From: Zoogloeaceae bacterium
GTDB taxonomy: Bacteria; Pseudomonadota; Gammaproteobacteria; Burkholderiales; Rhodocyclaceae
Assembly: GCA_031277315.1 (NCBI GenBank)
Contig: JAITMP010000040.1
Location: 1 to 64,000 of the forward strand
Direction: 5' to 3'
DNA: 64,000 nucleotides
Shown: positions 30,668 through 40,194 of the stretch, one piece after another
Position numbering within the stretch: the first letter of the stretch is position 1
Layout of the letters: each line of letters begins with the position of its first letter
Notes under the pieces: generated by a model
The model's input: only the letters and a program-made list of their open reading frames with translations
Databases searched by the model: none
What the model was told of the DNA's origin: nothing
Position numbers and translations under genes: made by a program

Positions 30668-33049
30668 TCAGTTGCGCAGCGGCTTGCCGGTCGCCAGCAT
30701 GTGGGCGATGCGCTGTTGCGTTTTTTCGGTCTTCAGCAGCGTCATGAATTCATGGCGCTCGACGGCGAGCAGCCAGGCTTCGTCGACCCGCGCGCCGGTG
30801 TCGACATCGCCGCCGCAGAGGGCGACGGCGGCGCCTTTGGCGACGCTGTAGTCGTGGGCGGAAATCATGCCGCCTTCCTTCATGTTCACCAGCATCATCT
30901 CCAGCGTGGCGATGCCGTTGCGGCCCGCCGCCTTGATCGCGCGCGCCGGCGGTTTGGGCCGCCAGCCGGCTTCGCGCAAGGCGCGCGCCGTCTGTCGGGC
31001 GACGTGCAGCGCTTCGTCCGGGTTGAAGACGACGGCGTCGGCTTCGCGCAGAAAACCCAGTTCACGCGCTTGCGGCGCGCTCTTCGATACCGTTGCCATG
31101 GCGATGGTCTGAAACGCGGATTGCAGGAAAAGAAAAACGTCGCCGCCGGCGATGCGCGCCGCGCCTTCGTGCGCGCGCAGGGCGAATTCCTTGCAGCCGC
31201 CGCCGGCCGGAATCAAACCGACGCCGGCTTCGACCAGACCGAGATACGATTCCAGTCCCGCCACGACGCGGCTGGCGTGCATGACGACTTCGCAGCCGCC
31301 GCCGAGCGCCATGCCGTTCACTGCCGCCACCACCGGCACTTGCGCCTGTTTGAGCGTTTGCGTCATGTGCTGAAAGCGGGCGACCGCCTTTTCCAGCGCG
31401 GCGAAATCGCCGGCTTCGATGGCCGGCGCCAGCGCCGCCAGATTGGCGCCGGCGGAAAACGGCGGCTTCGGCTGCCAGATCACCAGGCCCTGGTAATCGC
31501 ATTCGGCGCGCGCCACCGCTTCGAGAATGCCCTCGACCACATCCGGGCCGAGCGTGTTCAGCTTGCTCTTGAATGACAGCACGGCGATGTCGGCGTCGCC
31601 CGGCGCGGTCCACATCCGCACGGCATCGTTCTCGAACACCGTCTTGCCGTCTTCCGCGGCCTCGCCCAGCACACGCTCGGGGAATATCTGGCGCGCATAC
31701 ACCGGCAGTGCCGCGCGCGGCTGATCGGCCTTGGCGCGGGGCGACCAGGAACCGCGCGGATTGTGCACGCCGGCGCGGCCGTCGAACACCCAGCCCGGCA
31801 GCGGCGCGGCGCTCATGGTGTGGCCGGTTGCAATGTCGGCTTGAATGGCCTCGGCAATCGCTTGCCAGCCGGCGGCCTGCCAGGTTTCAAAAGGACCTTC
31901 CCGCCAGCCGAAGCCCCAGCGCATGGCGAGATCAACATCGCGCGCGTTGCCGGCGATGGTTTCGAGATGAACGGCACAATAGTGAAACACGTCGCGGAAA
32001 ATTGCCCATAGAAATTGCGCCTGCGGCGAGGCATGGGCGCGCAGCCGCGCGAATTTTTCCGCCGGCTGTTTGAGCTTCAGCATCGCCGCGACTTCGGCGT
32101 CAACCTCACCGGCGGCGGGACGGTAATCCCGCGCCGCCGGATCGAGCACGCTGATGAGTTTGCCCTCTTTGCGATAGATGCCGATTTTCGTTTTCTGGCC
32201 GAGCGCGCCTTGTTCGATCAGCGCCGCCAGCCAGGGCGGCACGGCGTAATGCGGATGCCAGGGGTCCGCCGGCAGCGCGTTCCGCATGGTGCCGATGACG
32301 TGCGCCAGCGTGTCGAGGCCGACCACATCGGCGGTGCGGAACGTGGCGCTTTTCGGACGGCCGATGGCGGGGCCGGTGAGCGCATCCACCACGTCGAAGC
32401 CGAGGCCGAGGCGGTCGGCGTGATGCATCACCGCCAGCATGGAAAACACGCCGACGCGGTTGGCGATGAAGTTCGGCGTGTCGGCGGCGCGCACGACGCC
32501 CTTGCCGAGCGTCGTGGTGAGAAAAGTTTCCAGATCGTCGAGCATGCCAAGCGCGCTCGCCCGGCAGGGAATGATCTCGACCAGCCGCATGTAGCGTGGC
32601 GGGTTGAAAAAGTGGATGCCGCAGAAGCGGCGGCGCAAGGCTTCCGGCAGCGCCCCGGCCAGCGCCTCGATCGACAGGCCGGAGGTGTTGCTGGCGAAAA
32701 TCGCGTTCCCGGCGATATAGGGTGCCACCTTGGCGTAGAGGTCGCGCTTCCATTCCATTTTCTCGGCGATGGCCTCGATGACGAGATCGCAGCCGCGCAA
32801 GGCTTCGAGGCCGGCGTCATAGTGGGCAGCGTCGATGTAATCGGCGCAGTCTTTGGCGGCGAGCGGCGCCGGTTCCAGCCGCTTGAGGCCGTCGATGGCT
32901 TTGCGGACAATGCCATTGGGATCGCCCTCCGGCGCCGGCAGATCGAACAGCGCCACCGGCACGTCGGCGTTCGCGCAATGAGCGGCGATCTGCGCCCCCA
33001 TCACGCCGGCACCGAGCACAGCGACTTTGCGTATCATGAAATTGCGCAT
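30668..33049 (-). CDS. fadN: 3-hydroxyacyl-CoA dehydrogenase/enoyl-CoA hydratase, FadN-like
   Basis: 793 residues, dehydrogenase first and hydratase last. The NAD site GAGVMGAQIAAHCANADVP is at the N-terminus; FASNTSGLSIEALAGAL and GIHFFNPPRYMRLVEIIP follow; the C-terminal third is a crotonase domain (SAGANLAALAPAIEAGD, NGMALGGGCEVVMHASRVV). This order is the reverse of FadJ/FadB and matches FadN (B. subtilis). It performs the hydration and oxidation steps of beta-oxidation. ATG at 33049 with AGGAGA upstream. Confidence 0.95.
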   Translation of the reverse strand: MRNFMIRKVAVLGAGVMGAQIAAHCANADVPVALFDLPAPEGDPNGIVRKAIDGLKRLEPAPLAAKDCADYIDAAHYDAGLEALRGCDLVIEAIAEKMEWKRDLYAKVAPYIAGNAIFASNTSGLSIEALAGALPEALRRRFCGIHFFNPPRYMRLVEIIPCRASALGMLDDLETFLTTTLGKGVVRAADTPNFIANRVGVFSMLAVMHHADRLGLGFDVVDALTGPAIGRPKSATFRTADVVGLDTLAHVIGTMRNALPADPWHPHYAVPPWLAALIEQGALGQKTKIGIYRKEGKLISVLDPAARDYRPAAGEVDAEVAAMLKLKQPAEKFARLRAHASPQAQFLWAIFRDVFHYCAVHLETIAGNARDVDLAMRWGFGWREGPFETWQAAGWQAIAEAIQADIATGHTMSAAPLPGWVFDGRAGVHNPRGSWSPRAKADQPRAALPVYARQIFPERVLGEAAEDGKTVFENDAVRMWTAPGDADIAVLSFKSKLNTLGPDVVEGILEAVARAECDYQGLVIWQPKPPFSAGANLAALAPAIEAGDFAALEKAVARFQHMTQTLKQAQVPVVAAVNGMALGGGCEVVMHASRVVAGLESYLGLVEAGVGLIPAGGGCKEFALRAHEGAARIAGGDVFLFLQSAFQTIAMATVSKSAPQARELGFLREADAVVFNPDEALHVARQTARALREAGWRPKPPARAIKAAGRNGIATLEMMLVNMKEGGMISAHDYSVAKGAAVALCGGDVDTGARVDEAWLLAVERHEFMTLLKTEKTQQRIAHMLATGKPLRN

Positions 33050-33072
33050 CGGTTTCTCCTGATCTTTATGAC

Positions 33073-33110
33073 TCCATCCCCACCCAGCCCTCCCCTTGAA
33101 GGTGAGGGCT
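33073..33110. repeat. Dispersed repeat, family B
   Basis: CCCACCCAGCCCTCCCCTTG followed by AAGGTGAGGGCT, with AGCCCTC/GAGGGCT ends that can pair. The opposite-strand copy is at 40000-40033. It fills the only gap inside the fad operon and runs into the stop codon of the thioesterase gene. Confidence 0.75.
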
Positions 33111-33507
33111 ATTTATCTTCCGGTGGCACTTCGCGCTTGCCGCCGCTGGCGTCGAGGGCGACGTAGGTCAGTTGCGCTTCCGTCACCTTCACCGTCAGCG
33201 GACGGGCCGGATTGCGTTCGGCATACACCTCGACCTTGACCCGCAGCGACGTGCGGCCGACATCGACCACCTCGGCGTAGAACGACAACAAATCGCCCAC
33301 CGCCACCGGCTGCTTGAACAAAAACTGGTTCACCGCGATGGTGGCGACGCGGCCGCGCGCGCGGCGCACGGCGGCGATGCTGCCGGCAACGTCGACATTC
33401 GCCATGATGTAGCCGCCGAACAGATCGCCGGCGTGGTTGGCGTCGGCCGGCATCGGCAGCAGGCGCAGGGCCGGCTGTTTGTCCGGCAAGCGGGACGGCG
33501 CGTTCAT
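33109..33507 (-). CDS. Acyl-CoA thioesterase, YciA-type hotdog protein
   Basis: 132 residues. ADANHAGDLFGGYIMANVDV is the conserved helix start of YciA/BACH thioesterases, followed by the hotdog strands (VNQFLFKQPVAVGDLLSFYA, RTSLRVKVEVYAER). It hydrolyses acyl-CoA to free CoA, relieving CoA trapping during beta-oxidation. Its start overlaps the fadJ stop as ATGA. Confidence 0.93.
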   Translation of the reverse strand: MNAPSRLPDKQPALRLLPMPADANHAGDLFGGYIMANVDVAGSIAAVRRARGRVATIAVNQFLFKQPVAVGDLLSFYAEVVDVGRTSLRVKVEVYAERNPARPLTVKVTEAQLTYVALDASGGKREVPPEDK

Positions 33508-35450
33508 GCCGTCCCCTTGCCGCGTTCCTGTTCATAGTGCAGCGGCCCGCCGCGGAAGGGCGCGAAGCCGGTGCCGAAGATCACGCCAGCATCGGCCAGA
33601 TCGGCGTCGGCGACGACGCCTTGCTCGACGCAGCGCCGCGCCGCGTCTAGGAAGGGTCGCAGCAGCCGTTCGGCGAGGCCGTCCGGCGCGGGGCCGGAGG
33701 CGTTCTTTTGCGGCTTGCCTTTGTCATAGACGTAAAAGCCGCGCCCGGTCTTGCGGCCAAGCTGTCCGGCGGCGACCCGCTCCATCAGCTTCGCCGGCGG
33801 CGCGGCGGCGTTCGCCAGTTGCTGTCCGGCGGCGACGACGACATCGAGGCCGACGGTGTCCGCCAGTTCGATCGGCCCGAGCGGCATGCCGAAAGCCAGC
33901 GCCGCTTCGTCCACCGTTTCCGGCGCCATGCCTTCGTCGAGGCAGCGCATCGCTTCCTGCATGTAAGGCGCCAGCACGGCGTTGACCAGAAAGCCGGGCG
34001 CGCTTTTCACCGGCAGCGGCAGCTTGTCGATGGCGCGCACGAATGCCAGTCCTTTTTTCAGCATCGCCGGATCGGAATCCGCGCCTTCGACCACTTCGAC
34101 CAGCGGCATCTTCGCCACCGGGTTGAAGAAGTGAATACCGATCAGGCGCGAGGGATTTTTCAGCGCCAGGGCGATGTCTTCCAGCCGCAGGCTCGACGTG
34201 TTGGTGGCGAGCACGGCATCGGGCCGGGCGATGGCTTCGATGCCGGCGAACAGCGCGCGCTTCGTTTCCAGATCCTCGAAGATGGCTTCGATCACCAGAT
34301 CGGCCCGCCGCGCGCCCTGTCCGGCCGGATCGGGGATCAGGCGGTCGAGCGCGAAGCGCACCTGCGCGTCGTCGCGCAGCTTCTTCTTGAACGCCGCCGC
34401 CGCGCGCCGGATGGCGGGCGCGATGCGCTCGATGCTCTGGTCTTGCAGCGTCACGGTGAGGCCGCGCAGCACGCCCCAGGCGGCGATGTCGCCGCCCATC
34501 ACGCCGGCGCCGATGACGTGCAGATGCTTCGGCATGAAATGCTCAATATTGTTTTCGGGTTTGCCGAAGCCGCGCAGCCGCTCGCGCAAGTAATACACGC
34601 GCACCAGATTTTGCGTCGTCGGCGAAGCGGCGATGGCGTCGAGCGAAGTCGGCTTGCCGTCCGGCACGGCCAGCGCGTTGCCACCGTGGTTCGCCCACAT
34701 GTCGAGAATCGCGTAGGGCGCCGGATAGTGTTCGGGACGGGCGCGTTTGACGACCTGCTTGCGCGCCTGCGCGGCGACGAGTCCCTTCAGTGGCCCGTTC
34801 AGTATTTTTTGCAGAAAAGGCAAGGCGCGGGGCGGCGCGCCCGAGCGCACTTTCATGCGCGCCGCGTTTTCCATCACGCGCGGCGGCACGCATTCGTCGG
34901 CGAAGCCGGTTTGCCGCGCGCGGCGGGCGCTCAAGGGGCGGCCCGTCAGCATCATGTCGAACGCGGCGGCCGGCCCGATCGTTCGCGGCAGCCGCAGCAT
35001 GCCGCCCCAGCCCGGCACGATGCCGAGCATGACTTCCGGCAGGGCGATGCGCGTGCCCGGCTCGTCCACCACGATGCGGTAGCGGCAGGCCAGCGCCAGT
35101 TCGGTGCCGCCGCCCATGCAATGGCCGCGAATCAGCGCCAGCGTCGGATAGCGCACGGCGGCAAGGCGGTTGAAAAGCGTCCAGCCGCGCTCCACCAGCG
35201 CCTTGGCGTCCGCCGCCGAAGCGAGTTGCGTGAATTCGCCGATGTCGGCGCCGGCGATGAAACCGGCGCTTTTGCCGGAGCGGATCACCAACCCCTTGGG
35301 CGGATCGCGCTCGAATTCGTCGAGCGCCAGCGCCAGTTCGCGCATCGCCTCGGCGGACAGCGTGTTGGCGGATTCGCCCGCCTTGTCGAACACCAGCCAG
35401 GCCAGCCCGTCCGCTTCGCGCTCGATGCGCCAATGTTTCATGTCGCTCAT
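33504..35450 (-). CDS. fadJ: Enoyl-CoA hydratase/3-hydroxyacyl-CoA dehydrogenase, FadJ-like
   Basis: 648 residues, hydratase first: KSAGFIAGADIGEFTQLASA and HCMGGGTELALACRYRI form the crotonase oxyanion hole, then the NAD site HVIGAGVMGGDIAAWGVLRG near residue 310, ATNTSSLRLEDIALAL and GIHFFNPVAKMPLVEVVEG. E. coli FadJ is about 714 residues. ATG at 35450 is preferred, with GGAG upstream, over GTG two codons earlier. With the fadI gene it forms the trifunctional pair. Confidence 0.94.
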   Translation of the reverse strand: MSDMKHWRIEREADGLAWLVFDKAGESANTLSAEAMRELALALDEFERDPPKGLVIRSGKSAGFIAGADIGEFTQLASAADAKALVERGWTLFNRLAAVRYPTLALIRGHCMGGGTELALACRYRIVVDEPGTRIALPEVMLGIVPGWGGMLRLPRTIGPAAAFDMMLTGRPLSARRARQTGFADECVPPRVMENAARMKVRSGAPPRALPFLQKILNGPLKGLVAAQARKQVVKRARPEHYPAPYAILDMWANHGGNALAVPDGKPTSLDAIAASPTTQNLVRVYYLRERLRGFGKPENNIEHFMPKHLHVIGAGVMGGDIAAWGVLRGLTVTLQDQSIERIAPAIRRAAAAFKKKLRDDAQVRFALDRLIPDPAGQGARRADLVIEAIFEDLETKRALFAGIEAIARPDAVLATNTSSLRLEDIALALKNPSRLIGIHFFNPVAKMPLVEVVEGADSDPAMLKKGLAFVRAIDKLPLPVKSAPGFLVNAVLAPYMQEAMRCLDEGMAPETVDEAALAFGMPLGPIELADTVGLDVVVAAGQQLANAAAPPAKLMERVAAGQLGRKTGRGFYVYDKGKPQKNASGPAPDGLAERLLRPFLDAARRCVEQGVVADADLADAGVIFGTGFAPFRGGPLHYEQERGKGTA

Positions 35451-35462
35451 ATTCACTCCGAA

Positions 35463-36749
35463 TCAGACTGTTTCCACCAGCATCGCGCCGCCCTGACCGC
35501 CGCCGATGCAGATCGTCGCCATGCCGCGTTTGCCGCCGTTGCGCCGCAGCACATGCAGCAGGTGCAGGACGATGCGCGCGCCGGAAGCGCCGACCGGATG
35601 GCCGAGCGCGATGGCGCCGCCGTCGACGTTGAGCTTTTCCTCGTCGAGCACGCCCAGCGGCGCGTCGAGGCCGAGTTGCTCGCGGCACCAGTCGGCGTCT
35701 TTCCAGGCTTCAATGCAGCCGAGCACCTGCGCGGCGAACGCTTCGTTGATCTCCCAGGCATCGAGATCGTTCAGGCCCAATCCGTGACGGCGCAGGATCG
35801 GCGTCGCCGCATGCACCGGCCCCAGCCCCATCTGCGCCGGATCGAGGCCGGCCCACTGCACATCGGCGATGCGGCCGATCGGCTGCAAGCGATGGCGCGC
35901 AACGGCTTCTTCGGAAGCGAGAATCAGCCAGACGCTGCCGTCGGTGATCTGCGAACTGTTGCCGGGCGTGACCTTGCCGTATTTCTTGTCGAAAAACGGT
36001 TTCAGTTTCGCCAGGCCCGCCATCGACGAATCGCGCCGCACGCCGTCGTCGGCGGCGTACACCGCGCCGTCGCGGTCGATCAGCGGCATCACTTCGTCAT
36101 AATGACCGGCATCCTGGGCGGCGACGGCGCGCTGATGGCTGCGCACCGAAAAAGCGTCCATCTGCTCGCGTGTGATGCCGAAACGCCAGGCGAGATTTTC
36201 CGCCGTCTGCCCCATCAGCAGACCGACCACCGGATCGGTGAGGCCCTTCAAGATGCCGATCACCGGCGAGAGCAGCGCGCCCGGTTTCAGCTTGGCGAAC
36301 AGCGCCGCTTTCTGGCCGAGGGTTTTCGCCTGCGCCATTTTGGCGAACCACAGCACCATCGCGCGCGAATACAGCAGCGGCGCGCGCGACAAGGCGTCGA
36401 CGCCGCCGGCCAGCGCCAGTTGCGAGCGGCCCGTGTGGATGTTGGCGATGGCCGAGTCGAGCGCCTGCATGCCGGAGGCGCAGTTGCGCATCACCGTCCA
36501 GCCCGGCACGCCATGACCGCAGCCGATGCGCAAGGCGGCGACGCGGCCGATGTTGACTTCGTCCGGCGAGGGCGAAGCGCAGCCGAGAATGACTTCATCG
36601 AGTTCTTCGGCGGCGAAAGGCTGACGCGCCAGCAGCGCGCGGCCGGCGGCGGCGGCCAGATCACCGGCGGAGAACGGGCCGGGCGCGTTGCGCGCTTTCA
36701 GAAACGGCGTGCGCGCGCCGTCGATGATGTACACGGGTTTGAAGCTCAT
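35463..36749 (-). CDS. fadI: Acetyl-CoA C-acyltransferase (thiolase), FadI-like
   Basis: 428 residues. Nucleophile Cys in MRNCASGMQALDSA, INEAFAAQVLGCIEAW, and the C-terminal GHPVGASGA with CIGGGQGGAM. Larger than the 29451 thiolase and closer to the FadI type, which binds FadJ. The start ATG is taken at 36749, six bases after AAAGG; another in-frame ATG lies at 36755. Twelve bases separate it from fadJ. Confidence 0.94.
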   Translation of the reverse strand: MSFKPVYIIDGARTPFLKARNAPGPFSAGDLAAAAGRALLARQPFAAEELDEVILGCASPSPDEVNIGRVAALRIGCGHGVPGWTVMRNCASGMQALDSAIANIHTGRSQLALAGGVDALSRAPLLYSRAMVLWFAKMAQAKTLGQKAALFAKLKPGALLSPVIGILKGLTDPVVGLLMGQTAENLAWRFGITREQMDAFSVRSHQRAVAAQDAGHYDEVMPLIDRDGAVYAADDGVRRDSSMAGLAKLKPFFDKKYGKVTPGNSSQITDGSVWLILASEEAVARHRLQPIGRIADVQWAGLDPAQMGLGPVHAATPILRRHGLGLNDLDAWEINEAFAAQVLGCIEAWKDADWCREQLGLDAPLGVLDEEKLNVDGGAIALGHPVGASGARIVLHLLHVLRRNGGKRGMATICIGGGQGGAMLVETV

Positions 36750-36773
36750 GGCCATCCTTTCATTGATTCCGCA

Positions 36774-39113
36774 TTACGCCACCTTGCGCTGCGGCGCCGG
36801 TTCCGGTTCGCTGCGGCGCAGGCCGAGATCGAAGGGGAAGTCGTCGACCTTGATGACTTCATCCGTCAGCGCGCGCGCTTGCGCCAGCAGCGCATGCTCG
36901 GCGCTGGTAATGATGCCATGCGCCAGCGCCTGATTTTCCAGTTCTTCCGCGCCGCCGTCCGTTAGTTGACCCCGCTTGCGGGCGGCGCGCAGCCTGGCGC
37001 GCACCTCCTCGGCTTGCAGCGTCGCTTCCAGCGCCAGTTCGATGACGCCGACCGGGTCTTGCGCGTCGCGCGGCAGATACATGCCGGCGGTGAGACGCTC
37101 CCGCGTGGCGGAAGGCGCGATGAGCAGTTCCGCCACATCGCCGCCCAACTGATCCGGCGCCGCCGCGCAGGGCCGGCCAAGCGGAAAGATCACGCCGCGC
37201 AGCAAGGCAGCGACGAAGCGGACGGGGAAGTTCGCCATCACGCCGTCAAACGCGCTTTGCGCCTTGAACAGCGTGTCCTGCATCGTCCAGTGCAGCAGCG
37301 GCGCGTCCGCCTGCTGGCGGCCTTCGCTCTCGTAGCGTTTCAACACCGCCGAGGCGAGATACAGCAGCGACAAAATGTCGGCCATGCGCGCAGAAAGTTT
37401 CTCCTTGCGCTTCAAGCTGCCGCCCAGCGTCAGCATCGAAACATCGGCGAGCAGCGCGAAGGCGGCGGAAAAGCGCGACAACTGCCGATAGTAGCGGCGC
37501 GCTTCGGGCGCGGCTTCCGCCGGCGCGGCGGCGAAGCGCGCGCCGGTGAGTCCGGCGGTCAATGCGCGCCAGCCGTTGCCGAGCACATGGCCGATGTGGG
37601 CGAAAAGGGCGCGGTCGAACGCAACCAGATCGTCCCGCTGCGCCGCCTCCATTTCGGCCATCACATACGGATGGCAGCGGATGGCGCCCTGACCGAAAAT
37701 GATCAGGCTGCGCGTCAGGATGTTCGCGCCTTCGACGGTGATCGCCACCGGCACTTGCTGATAAGCGCGGCCAAGAAAATTGGAGGGGCCGAGGCAGATG
37801 CCCTTGCCGCCGAGAATATCCATGCCGTCGTTCATCGCCTGGCGCGCCCGCTCGGTGATGTGACACTTGACGATGGCGGACACCACCGACGGTTTCTCGC
37901 CCAGATCAATCGCGCCGACGGTCATGACGCGGGCGGCGTCGCACAGATACAGATTGCCGCCCATGCGCGCCAGCGGTTCCTGAATGCCCTCGAAACGGCC
38001 GATCGCCGTCTTGAACTGGTTGCGCACGCGGGCATAGCCGCCGACGGCGCGCACGGCCAGCTTCTGCATGCCGGTGTTGGACGCCGGCAGCGAAATGGCG
38101 CGGCCGGCGGCGAGGCATTCCATCAGCATGCGCCAGCCCTGACCGGCCATCTGCGGCCCGCCGACGATGAAATCGAGCGGCATGAACACATCCTTGCCGC
38201 GCGTCGGGCCGTTATGCCACGCGGCATTGAGCGGAAAGTGGCGGCGGCCGATCTCGACGCCGGGGTGGTTGGCCGGCACCAGCGCGCAGGTGATGCCGAG
38301 ATCGCCTTCCGCGTTCGCGGCGTCGCCGAGTAGACGCTCGGGGTCGAACAAACGGAAGGCCAGGCCGACCACCGTGGCGACCGGCGCCAGCGTGATGTAA
38401 CGCTTGTCCCATGTCAAACGCATGCCGATGATTTCCCTGCCCTGCCACACGCCCTTGCAGACAACGCCCCGGTCGGGGATCGAGGCCGCGTCGGAGCCGG
38501 CCCACGGACTGGTCAGCGCGAAGCAGGGAATGTCGACGCCCTTCGCCAGACGCGGCAGATAGTGGTTCTTCTGCTCCTCGGTGCCGTAGTGCAGCAGCAA
38601 TTCAGCCGGGCCGAGGGAATTCGGCACCATCACCGACACCGCGCTGGCGGCGCAGCGGGTGGCGAGTTTCGTCACCACCTGCGAATGCGCGTAAGCGGAA
38701 AAACCGACGCCGCCGTATTGCTTCGGAATAATCATGCCGAGAAAGCCCTTCTCCTTCATGCAGCGCCAGGCTTCCGGCGACAGATCGTGATCGTAGTGCG
38801 AGGAAACCCAGTCGTCCGACAAACGGCACAACTCCTCCGTTTCGTTGTCGAGGAAGGATTGCTCCTCGGCGGTCAGCCGGGGCGACGGATAAGCCAGCAG
38901 TTTCCGCCAGTCGGGACGGCCGCTGAACAACTCGCCCTCCCACCACACGCTGCCAGCTTCAAGCGCCTCTTTCTCCGTCTGCGACACCTGCGGCAGCATC
39001 TTGCGGTAAGCGGCGAACAGCGTCCGCGTCACCGCCGCACGGCGCAAGGGCGGAATGGCGAACAGCGCCGCCAAGGCCACCAACAGCAAAATAATCCACA
39101 TCATCCAGGTCAT
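36774..39113 (-). CDS. fadE: Acyl-CoA dehydrogenase FadE
   Basis: 779 residues, near the 814 of E. coli FadE. An N-terminal membrane anchor (WIILLLVALAALFAIP) is followed by the acyl-CoA dehydrogenase fold: FLGMIIPKQYGGVGFSAYAH, CFALTSPWAGSDAASIPD and the FAD-binding MNDGMDILGGKGICLGPSNF, then the extra C-terminal domain of this long type. It makes the first double bond in the fatty acyl chain. ATG at 39113 follows GGAGG by 7 bases; an ATG five codons before has no site. Confidence 0.95.
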   Translation of the reverse strand: MTWMMWIILLLVALAALFAIPPLRRAAVTRTLFAAYRKMLPQVSQTEKEALEAGSVWWEGELFSGRPDWRKLLAYPSPRLTAEEQSFLDNETEELCRLSDDWVSSHYDHDLSPEAWRCMKEKGFLGMIIPKQYGGVGFSAYAHSQVVTKLATRCAASAVSVMVPNSLGPAELLLHYGTEEQKNHYLPRLAKGVDIPCFALTSPWAGSDAASIPDRGVVCKGVWQGREIIGMRLTWDKRYITLAPVATVVGLAFRLFDPERLLGDAANAEGDLGITCALVPANHPGVEIGRRHFPLNAAWHNGPTRGKDVFMPLDFIVGGPQMAGQGWRMLMECLAAGRAISLPASNTGMQKLAVRAVGGYARVRNQFKTAIGRFEGIQEPLARMGGNLYLCDAARVMTVGAIDLGEKPSVVSAIVKCHITERARQAMNDGMDILGGKGICLGPSNFLGRAYQQVPVAITVEGANILTRSLIIFGQGAIRCHPYVMAEMEAAQRDDLVAFDRALFAHIGHVLGNGWRALTAGLTGARFAAAPAEAAPEARRYYRQLSRFSAAFALLADVSMLTLGGSLKRKEKLSARMADILSLLYLASAVLKRYESEGRQQADAPLLHWTMQDTLFKAQSAFDGVMANFPVRFVAALLRGVIFPLGRPCAAAPDQLGGDVAELLIAPSATRERLTAGMYLPRDAQDPVGVIELALEATLQAEEVRARLRAARKRGQLTDGGAEELENQALAHGIITSAEHALLAQARALTDEVIKVDDFPFDLGLRRSEPEPAPQRKVA

Positions 39114-39192
39114 GCCTTTTTCCTCCATGCAACGCCAACTGCAACATCAACCATTTATCGAACGCGGTAAAACCCAGCGCATTCCGCCCTGC

Positions 39193-39903
39193 TCACGCCG
39201 CCTTGCGCGGCGTCTTCTTTTCCGCCTTGCCCGCCGTCTGCTCCGTCTGCCCGGCCAGCGGCGCCCGCAAGCCGCCGAGCAGAAACGGCATCAGGCGGCG
39301 CGCCAGCGCGCCCGGATCCTTTTCGTCCATCTCGTAGCCGGCCACCAGTTGCAGGGCATCGACGCCGGCGATGGCATACGACATGGCGCCGAGCATGAAA
39401 TGAAAGCGCCAGAGAATTTCCTCCGGCGGCACATCGGGCAAGGCGCGGAACAACGCCTGCTTGAAGCGCGGCACCACGGCGGCATATTCGTCGGCGAGAA
39501 ACTGGCGCACGAAAGTCGCCGGCTCGGTGTACGTGCGGCCCAGCAGACGCATGAAGGTATGCCCGCCATGCTCGGTATCCGCCGCCACGCGCAGCGGCAC
39601 GCCGAAGAACGCATCAATGATCTGGCGCGGCTTGAGCGGCGCGCCCTTGGCCTCCGCCTCCAGTTCATCGAGCGCCGCCAGACGCGCCTCGTTGAGCCAG
39701 GTCAGGCGGCGGCGGAAAACATCCTGAATCAGCGCCTCCTTGCTGCCGAAGTGATAATTCACCGAGGCCAGATTCACCTTGGCGCGGCTGGTAATCATGC
39801 GCAGGGTCGTCGCCTCGAAACCATGCTCGACAAACAACAACTCCGCCGCGTCGAGAATCCGCGCGCGGGTATCCGGCGTGTGCCGGGGATCAAAAGACGG
39901 CAT
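39193..39903 (-). CDS. TetR-family regulator of the fad operon
   Basis: 236 residues: N-terminal helix-turn-helix (TRARILDAAELLFVEHGFEA, VNLASVNYHFGSKEALI) and a larger helical ligand domain (FMRLLGRTYTEPATFVRQFL), ending in a Lys/Ala tail. ATG at 39903; a GTG three codons earlier is possible. Being first in the fad operon with a CAAAC-N4-GTTTG palindrome just before it, it is probably a PsrA-like repressor that responds to acyl-CoA (inference). Confidence 0.92.
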   Translation of the reverse strand: MPSFDPRHTPDTRARILDAAELLFVEHGFEATTLRMITSRAKVNLASVNYHFGSKEALIQDVFRRRLTWLNEARLAALDELEAEAKGAPLKPRQIIDAFFGVPLRVAADTEHGGHTFMRLLGRTYTEPATFVRQFLADEYAAVVPRFKQALFRALPDVPPEEILWRFHFMLGAMSYAIAGVDALQLVAGYEMDEKDPGALARRLMPFLLGGLRAPLAGQTEQTAGKAEKKTPRKAA

Positions 39904-39916
39904 GAAAAACACTCAT

Positions 39917-39934
39917 TTCAAACAAACGTTTGAA
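39917..39934. promoter_or_regulatory. PsrA-like operator upstream of the fad operon
   Basis: TTCAAAC-AAAC-GTTTGAA, a perfect 7-bp inverted repeat 14 bases from the regulator's ATG. It contains both CAAAC-N4-GTTTG, the PsrA box form, and the palindrome CAAACGTTTG. Position fits autorepression. Confidence 0.7.
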
Positions 39935-39999
39935 TAATACGGCTCCATCCGCCGAAGTCAAGCTGCGCCGTAACAACCGTTGAGAACCGGTCGCACAAA

Positions 40000-40098
40000 G
40001 CCCTCCACTTTAAGGGGAGGGTTGGGTGGGGAGAGGTTTTCTCCTTTCCCTTCAAGCGCCTGTCCCCGCGAAAGCGTGGGGGGAAGGCCGGAATGGGA
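40000..40098. repeat. Dispersed repeats of family B (40000-40033) and D (40069-40098)
   Basis: Opposite-strand copies of the elements at 33073-33110 and 29367-29413. They lie between the fad regulator and the divergent TPR gene. No gene is visible in 39935-40194. Confidence 0.75.
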
Positions 40099-40194
40099 TA
40101 GGTTCACGCCAAAGGCCCGCGATGGATGGCGGTCGACATCTTTGTTGGTAAGGTATGAGATGATCGCATCGGAATACGCTAACCCGTGACAACC

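Noticed and set aside
33708..36965. 1085-codon open frame opposite the fadJ/fadI genes
   Set aside because: Antisense shadow crossing two well-supported genes; composition typical of reversed GC-rich codons.
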